Of a stretch of DNA of 64,000 bases, positions 59,512 to 64,000 are shown one piece after another. The notes below the pieces were generated by a model that worked only from the letters and a program-made list of their open reading frames with translations, did not search any database and was not told the DNA's origin. This stretch comes from Amycolatopsis nalaikhensis (GTDB lineage Bacteria; Actinomycetota; Actinomycetes; Mycobacteriales; Pseudonocardiaceae). The position numbers were made by a program, and so were the translations under genes. The DNA lies in NCBI RefSeq assembly GCF_030264295.1, contig NZ_CP127173.1:9493501-9557500 (forward strand), written 5' to 3'. Positions within the stretch are counted from its first letter, which is position 1. Every line of letters starts with the position of its first letter.

Positions 59512-61158
59512 ATGGTCCGCAGCGACTTCCCGCCCGGCTCGGTCCGCTGGGCCACCCGGCGCGCCCAGTGGCGGGCACTCGGGCTCACCGACGAAGACCT
59601 CCGCAAGCCGAAGATCGCGGTCGTCAACTCCTCGTCGGACCTGGCGATCTGCTTCAGCCACCTCGACCCGATCGCGGCCAGGATCAAGCGGGGGATCGCC
59701 GCCGCGGGCGGGCTGGCGTTCGAGGTGCGGACCACCGCGCCGAGCGACTTCATCCACTCGGCCGGGCACGGTGGCGGGTACATCCTCTCGGCGCGCGACC
59801 TCATCGTGAACGACATCGAGGTCGGCGTCGAGGGCGCGCAGCTGGACGGGATGGTGTGCCTGGCCAGCTGCGACAAAACCGCACCCGCGCAGCTGATGGC
59901 CGCCGGGCGGCTGGACATCCCGACCCTGCTCGTCGCCTGTGGCTACCAGCCCAGCGGCTGCTTCCGCGGCGGCCACTGCGACATCGAGGACGTCTTCCTC
60001 CACGCCTGCGGGACGTCCACTGTGGACGAACTCACCGAGATGAGCGAGAGCGCCGTCGGCGGCCCCGGCGTCTGCCCGGGCATGGGCACCGCGAACTCGA
60101 TGCACGTCGTCGCCGAAGCACTCGGCATGGCCTTGCCCGGCACCACGCCCGTCGCGGCGAACTCGCCGTCGATGTGGGCCGCGGCCGACGCCGCCGCGGC
60201 GCGCATCGTGCGGATGGTGGAAGAGGACCTGCGCCCGCGCCGGATCATGACGGCCACTGCGTTCGGCAACGCCGTCCGCGTCGCACTGGCGGTGGGCGCC
60301 TCGATCAACACCGTGAAGCACCTGCAGGCGGTGACTGAAGAGTCCGATGTGGACGTCGACGTCCTCGGTCTGTACGCCGAACTCGGCCGGGACACGCCGG
60401 TCGTCTCGACGGTCCGGCCGAACGGGCCGCACCTCATCGAGCAGTTCGAGGCCGCGGGCGGGGCCCGCGCGGTCATGAAACAGCTCGGCGACCTGATCGA
60501 CCCGACGCCCATGACCGTGAGCGGCGGTTCCGTGGGCGACAACCTGTCCGCGGCCGAAGTCGTGGATCCCGAAGTCATCCGACCCGCCGACCGTCCCTTC
60601 GCGACCGAGCCGTTGATCGTGGTCCTGCGCGGTTCGCTCACGCCCGACGGCGGCATCGTCAAGCTCGCGGTCGGCGACGCGCGCCCGGCCGCGTTCACCG
60701 GCCCCGCCCGCTGCTTCGAAAGCCAGGAGGCCGCGGTCGCCGCCCTGGCGGACGGGACCATCACCGCGGGCGACGTCGTGGTGGTCCGCGGGCTCGGTCC
60801 GCGCGGGCGTCCCGGCATGGGGATGGCGTCCCAGATCGTCTTCGCCCTCGACCGCGCCGGGCTCACCGGCGAGGTCGCGGTGGTCACCGACGGCCAGCTG
60901 TCCGGGCTCGTCAACCGCGGCATCGTGGTCGGCGAGGTCCGCCCCGAAGCCGCCGACGGCGGTCCCCTGTCCCTCGTCCGCGACGGCGACACCGTCCACA
61001 TCGACCTGCCCGGGCGGGTCTGCGACCTGCGCGTCGACGCGGCCGAACTCGCCACGAGGCGGCCAGTACCCGCCGAAGACCACCACGAAACCGGCTGGCT
61101 GTCGGTCTACCGGCGCACCGTGCGCCCCCTCGGCCACGGCGCCGTGCTCCGTCCCTAG
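59512..61158 (+). CDS. IlvD/EDD-family dehydratase
   Basis: 548 residues. Fe-S ligand candidates are Cys47 (AICFSHLDP), Cys120 (ASCDKTAPA) and Cys188 (GVCPGMGTANSM), the family pattern; Lys122 may be carbamylated. It dehydrates dihydroxy acids or aldonic/phosphogluconic acids. A sugar-acid or branched dihydroxy-acid substrate is likely in this catabolic operon rather than isoleucine-valine synthesis. GGAGGA lies upstream of the ATG. Confidence 0.88.
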   Translation: MVRSDFPPGSVRWATRRAQWRALGLTDEDLRKPKIAVVNSSSDLAICFSHLDPIAARIKRGIAAAGGLAFEVRTTAPSDFIHSAGHGGGYILSARDLIVNDIEVGVEGAQLDGMVCLASCDKTAPAQLMAAGRLDIPTLLVACGYQPSGCFRGGHCDIEDVFLHACGTSTVDELTEMSESAVGGPGVCPGMGTANSMHVVAEALGMALPGTTPVAANSPSMWAAADAAAARIVRMVEEDLRPRRIMTATAFGNAVRVALAVGASINTVKHLQAVTEESDVDVDVLGLYAELGRDTPVVSTVRPNGPHLIEQFEAAGGARAVMKQLGDLIDPTPMTVSGGSVGDNLSAAEVVDPEVIRPADRPFATEPLIVVLRGSLTPDGGIVKLAVGDARPAAFTGPARCFESQEAAVAALADGTITAGDVVVVRGLGPRGRPGMGMASQIVFALDRAGLTGEVAVVTDGQLSGLVNRGIVVGEVRPEAADGGPLSLVRDGDTVHIDLPGRVCDLRVDAAELATRRPVPAEDHHETGWLSVYRRTVRPLGHGAVLRP

Positions 61159-61184
61159 CGCTCCCCCACGACCAGGAGGCCGCA

Positions 61185-62525
61185 ATGACGCCGCCCGAAG
61201 TCCCCCCGTCCACCGTCATCACCGAGGCCGACGAACGGCGTTCCGCGCGCGGTGGCGCGTTCTCGATGTTCGTCGACAGCTTCGACGTGTACCTCCCGGC
61301 CCTCGTGCTCCCGGCCGCGATGGCGTACTTCATGCCCGCGAACCTGTCGCCGACCATCCGCGCGACCTTCACCACGCTGCTGTTCACGGTCGGGCTGCTC
61401 GCGCGGCCGATCGGCAGCGTCATCTTCGGCAACCTGTCCGACCGGATCGGCCGCAAGCCCGTCACCATGATCAGCGGCTGGGGCTTCACGATCGTCACGC
61501 TGCTCATCGGCCTGCTGCCCGGCTTCGCGGCGTGGAACTACGGCGCGATCGCCGTGTTCGCCGCCCTGCGGCTGATCGGCGGGATCTTCCTCGCCGGTGG
61601 CTACGCCGCTCCGATGCCACTGGCGCTGGAACAGGCCAAGCCCGCGCGGCGTGGCCGGGTCGGCGGCCTCATCGGCGTGGGCGCGCCCGGCTCGTTCCTG
61701 GTGATCAACCTGCTCCTGCTGGGCCTGCTCGACGTGCTGCCGCACGGCGGTTTCCTGTCGTGGGGCTGGCGGATCCCGTTCTTCCTCGGGTTCGTGCTCG
61801 GCCTGGTCTACCTATGGCACTACCGCGGTGTGAAGGAAGACGACTCGGTGTTCCGGCAGCGTCGCACGGGGCGCCAGCCGGTGGCGGAGCTGTTCACCAC
61901 GCACCGCGCGCTGTTCTTCAGCGTCTTCCTGTTCACCTGCGGGTACTGGTTCGCCACCCAGATGTCGGTGTCGTTCCTGCCGACGCTGCTGGTGCAGGTG
62001 CTGGACCAGAGCCCACGGCTGTCGTCCACGGTGGAGATCATCAGCTCGGTCCTCACGATCGTGCTGATCATGGTGCTCGCCGCGGTCGGCCAGCGGATCG
62101 GCAGGCGCGCGCTGCTGATGCGCTGGGCGCTGGTGCTCACGTTCGTCGTCGGCGGCGCGTTCGCGGTGCTCGCGGTGGCCGGCCGGGCCGGGGCGCCCGC
62201 GTGGCTGATCGGGCTGATCGCCGTGGTGGCGAAGGTGCTGCCGTCCGCGCCGCTCGGCGTCATCCTCGTGTACCTCAACGAGCGGTTCCCGGCGTCCGTG
62301 CGGGCGAGCGGGTACGGCATCGGCTACATGTTCGGGCTGATCCTGCCCGGCCTCTACACGTTCTGGCTGCTGGCGCTCAGCTCGATCATGCCCTACGAGT
62401 TCACGCCGATCGCGCTGATCGTCTTCGGCGGCCTGCTGATGTTCGAGGCCGTGCGCCGGGGCCCGGAGACCAACGGCGTCGCCGACCCGGTCCCGGCGGT
62501 CTCCGAGCGGGAGGTCGCGCGGTGA
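61185..62525 (+). CDS. MFS transporter, MHS (metabolite:H+ symporter) type
   Basis: 446 residues, 12 membrane segments. N-terminal DSFDVYLPALVLP and loop GNLSDRIGRK resemble ShiA/ProP-like symporters for organic acids, betaine or proline. Coupled to the aconitase X gene by GTGA. Supplies the substrate of the pathway. Confidence 0.85.
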   Translation: MTPPEVPPSTVITEADERRSARGGAFSMFVDSFDVYLPALVLPAAMAYFMPANLSPTIRATFTTLLFTVGLLARPIGSVIFGNLSDRIGRKPVTMISGWGFTIVTLLIGLLPGFAAWNYGAIAVFAALRLIGGIFLAGGYAAPMPLALEQAKPARRGRVGGLIGVGAPGSFLVINLLLLGLLDVLPHGGFLSWGWRIPFFLGFVLGLVYLWHYRGVKEDDSVFRQRRTGRQPVAELFTTHRALFFSVFLFTCGYWFATQMSVSFLPTLLVQVLDQSPRLSSTVEIISSVLTIVLIMVLAAVGQRIGRRALLMRWALVLTFVVGGAFAVLAVAGRAGAPAWLIGLIAVVAKVLPSAPLGVILVYLNERFPASVRASGYGIGYMFGLILPGLYTFWLLALSSIMPYEFTPIALIVFGGLLMFEAVRRGPETNGVADPVPAVSEREVAR

Positions 62526-63799
62526 TCCTCACCGACGACGAAAAGGCCATGCGGGACGGCGCCGACGGGCCCGCGGTGGCGGCGGCCATGGACCTGCTCA
62601 TCCGCTACGGCGAGGCACTGGGCGCGGAAAAGCTGTGCGATACCCGCAACGTCGCCGGCACGAGCACCCAGCCGTCCCCGGTGAAGGCGAAGCTGGTGGC
62701 CGAAGGCGGCTGGAACAAGGCGTTCGCGGTGCTCAACCTCGACTGCGACGACGTCGTCGAGATCCCCGACATGCGGGTGCCGACCTGCCAGCTGCAACAG
62801 GGCTTCGGCCCGGACTCGGTGGGCGTGGTGCCCTACCCGAAGGAGTTCGTCGAGCTGCAGAGCGACGCCGAAGCGTTCTACGGGCGGCGCGGGGTGAACA
62901 TCCTCGCGACCTGCACGCCGTACCAGGTGGGCAACCTCCCGGTCCGCGGCGAGCACTGCGCGTGGATGGAGTCGTCGGCGGTCGTGTACGCCAACTCCGT
63001 GCTCGGCGCCCGGACCAACTGCGAAGGCGGGACGTCGACCGGGGCGGCGTCGCTGACCGGGAAGATCCCGTGCTGGGGCAACCACCTTCCGGAGAACCGG
63101 TTCGGCACGCACCTCGTGGAGGTGGACGCGGGCGTACGCGACTTCATGGACTGGGGCATGCTCGGCTACTTCGCGGGCGGGCTGGTCCAGGACGAACGCC
63201 CGGTGGTCACCGGGGCGTTCCCGCGTCCCGACCTCGTCGACCTCAAGCACTTCGGCGCGGCCGCCGCGTCTTCCGGCGGGGTCGAGCTGTACCACCTGCC
63301 GGGGATCACGCCCGAAGCGCCGACGGTCGAAGCGGCCTTCCGCGGCCCGACGCCGTCCGCTGTCCACTATGGACTGCGCGAGCGACGCGAGGTCTACGAG
63401 ACGCTGAACGACCAGGGCCGCTCGACCGACGTCGACTTCGTGCTGCTGGGCTGCCCGCACGCGTCGATCGACCAGATCCGCGCCGCCGCCCGCGCCCTGG
63501 ACGGCAAGCGGCTGCACTCCGGGACGCAGCTGTGGATCATGACGCCCCGGGCGCTCAAGGCGGTCGCGGACCGCAGCGGCTACACGGCGGTGATCGAGGC
63601 CGCGGGCGGGCGCCTGCTCGCCGACTCGTGCCCGGCGATGTCCCGCGTCGCACCGCCGGGCACCCGCGTGTTCGCCACCGACTCGGCGAAGCAGGCGCAC
63701 TACCTGCCCGCGATCCTCGGGATCGAGGCGTGGTTCGGCTCGCTGGAGGACTGCGTGGACGCGGCGGTCACCGGCCGCTGGCGCGGTGACCTGCGATGA
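62522..63799 (+). CDS. Aconitase X (AcnX) large catalytic subunit
   Basis: 425 residues, GTG start coupled to the MFS stop. Motifs of the AcnX family: TCTPYQVGN, EHCAWMESSAVVYANSVLG, TNCEGG and LLADSCPAM with conserved Cys. AcnX enzymes known so far dehydrate cis-3-hydroxyproline or mevalonate 5-phosphate. With a neighbouring IlvD/EDD and FAD oxidoreductase the substrate may be another hydroxy acid. Small subunit follows (ATGA overlap). Confidence 0.88.
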   Translation: MILTDDEKAMRDGADGPAVAAAMDLLIRYGEALGAEKLCDTRNVAGTSTQPSPVKAKLVAEGGWNKAFAVLNLDCDDVVEIPDMRVPTCQLQQGFGPDSVGVVPYPKEFVELQSDAEAFYGRRGVNILATCTPYQVGNLPVRGEHCAWMESSAVVYANSVLGARTNCEGGTSTGAASLTGKIPCWGNHLPENRFGTHLVEVDAGVRDFMDWGMLGYFAGGLVQDERPVVTGAFPRPDLVDLKHFGAAAASSGGVELYHLPGITPEAPTVEAAFRGPTPSAVHYGLRERREVYETLNDQGRSTDVDFVLLGCPHASIDQIRAAARALDGKRLHSGTQLWIMTPRALKAVADRSGYTAVIEAAGGRLLADSCPAMSRVAPPGTRVFATDSAKQAHYLPAILGIEAWFGSLEDCVDAAVTGRWRGDLR

Positions 63800-64000
63800 C
63801 GGTCCTGCGCGGGCGGACGATCGTCCCCGGCGTCGTCGAGGGCGAGGCGCTGGTGTCGCACGAGACGATCTCGGGCTGGGGCGGCATCGACCCGGCAACC
63901 GGAACGATCATCGAGCGTCGCCACGAACTGCACGGGGTGTGCTTCACCGGGAAGATCCTCGTGTTCCCCGGCGCGAAGGGGTCGTCGGGCTGGTCGGGGT
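63796..64000 (+). CDS. Aconitase X small (swivel/DUF126) subunit, partial
   Basis: 68 residues before the window ends. GWGGIDPATGTIIERRH and FTGKILVFPGAKGSSGWSG match the start of the AcnX small subunit, whose GKGSS-type loop binds the substrate. The ATG overlaps the large-subunit stop. The rest of the gene and operon lies to the right. Confidence 0.86.
   Translation, partial: MTVLRGRTIVPGVVEGEALVSHETISGWGGIDPATGTIIERRHELHGVCFTGKILVFPGAKGSSGWSG

Noticed and set aside
1..64000. Secondary-metabolite cluster, prophage or insertion element
   Set aside because: No PKS, NRPS, terpene synthase, integrase, transposase or phage structural gene was recognised on either strand.

Overview
The window is very G+C-rich with dense, mostly translationally coupled genes (ATGA and GTGA stop/start overlaps), many GTG starts and a very large share of TetR, MarR, MmyB-type, IclR and LysR regulators. 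With a type VII secretion ATPase (EccC), a Ser/Thr kinase and intergenic palindromes built on GAATGA-C/G-TCATTC, this points to a large-genome actinomycete of the Pseudonocardiaceae, probably Amycolatopsis or a close relative (inference; no rRNA or other marker gene is in the window). No tRNA, rRNA, CRISPR array or insertion sequence was seen.

Region 1 (1-13.4 kb) is an aromatic-degradation locus interrupted by eccC. A minus-strand operon (MFS importer, cysteine hydrolase, alpha/beta hydrolase, FAD monooxygenase running off the left edge) and a second minus-strand operon (meta-cleavage hydrolase, extradiol dioxygenase, frameshifted SDR) share an almost identical 24-bp promoter element. A third copy lies before a flavin oxidase gene. 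The TetR next to that oxidase is linked by GAACGTTC-centred operators to an Ohr peroxidase gene at 15 kb. eccC (3.9-7.9 kb) stands alone without other ESX genes.

Region 2 (13.4-39.3 kb) is a mosaic of small regulator-plus-enzyme modules. TetR, MerR or MmyB-type regulators are paired, mostly divergently, with SDRs, an aldo-keto reductase, alpha/beta hydrolases or a tautomerase, often across a clear inverted repeat. It also holds a trpBA pair, a PLP dehydratase with a DauR-like regulator and an internally deleted RidA, two metallo-beta-lactamase-fold proteins and an AraC regulator. Two genes (SDR at 10.2 kb, TetR at 17.7 kb) each look one G short in a G run.

Region 3 (39.3-44.4 kb) holds a 140-bp tandem repeat, an SCO6745-like protein, a transmembrane Ser/Thr kinase, a lipoprotein and an IclR regulator.

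Region 4 (44.4-64 kb) is a catabolic island. It starts with a Rieske oxygenase, a 59-residue protein and a VanB-like reductase, divergent from a MarR gene. An eight-gene operon follows (47.3-55.5 kb): MFS importer, two M24-fold proteins that have lost most metal ligands, an ornithine-cyclodeaminase-like protein and two successive aconitase/LeuCD-like heterodimers. The second heterodimer has lost all three Fe-S cysteines. Next come a Moco oxidoreductase/flavin reductase/zinc-ribbon set and a LysR-controlled operon (FAD oxidoreductase, IlvD/EDD dehydratase, MHS transporter, two-subunit aconitase X) that runs off the right edge. Four kinds of dehydratase-fold enzyme within 12 kb, one apparently cofactor-less, make 47-64 kb the best candidate for an undescribed pathway. 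Its substrate cannot be read from the sequence.
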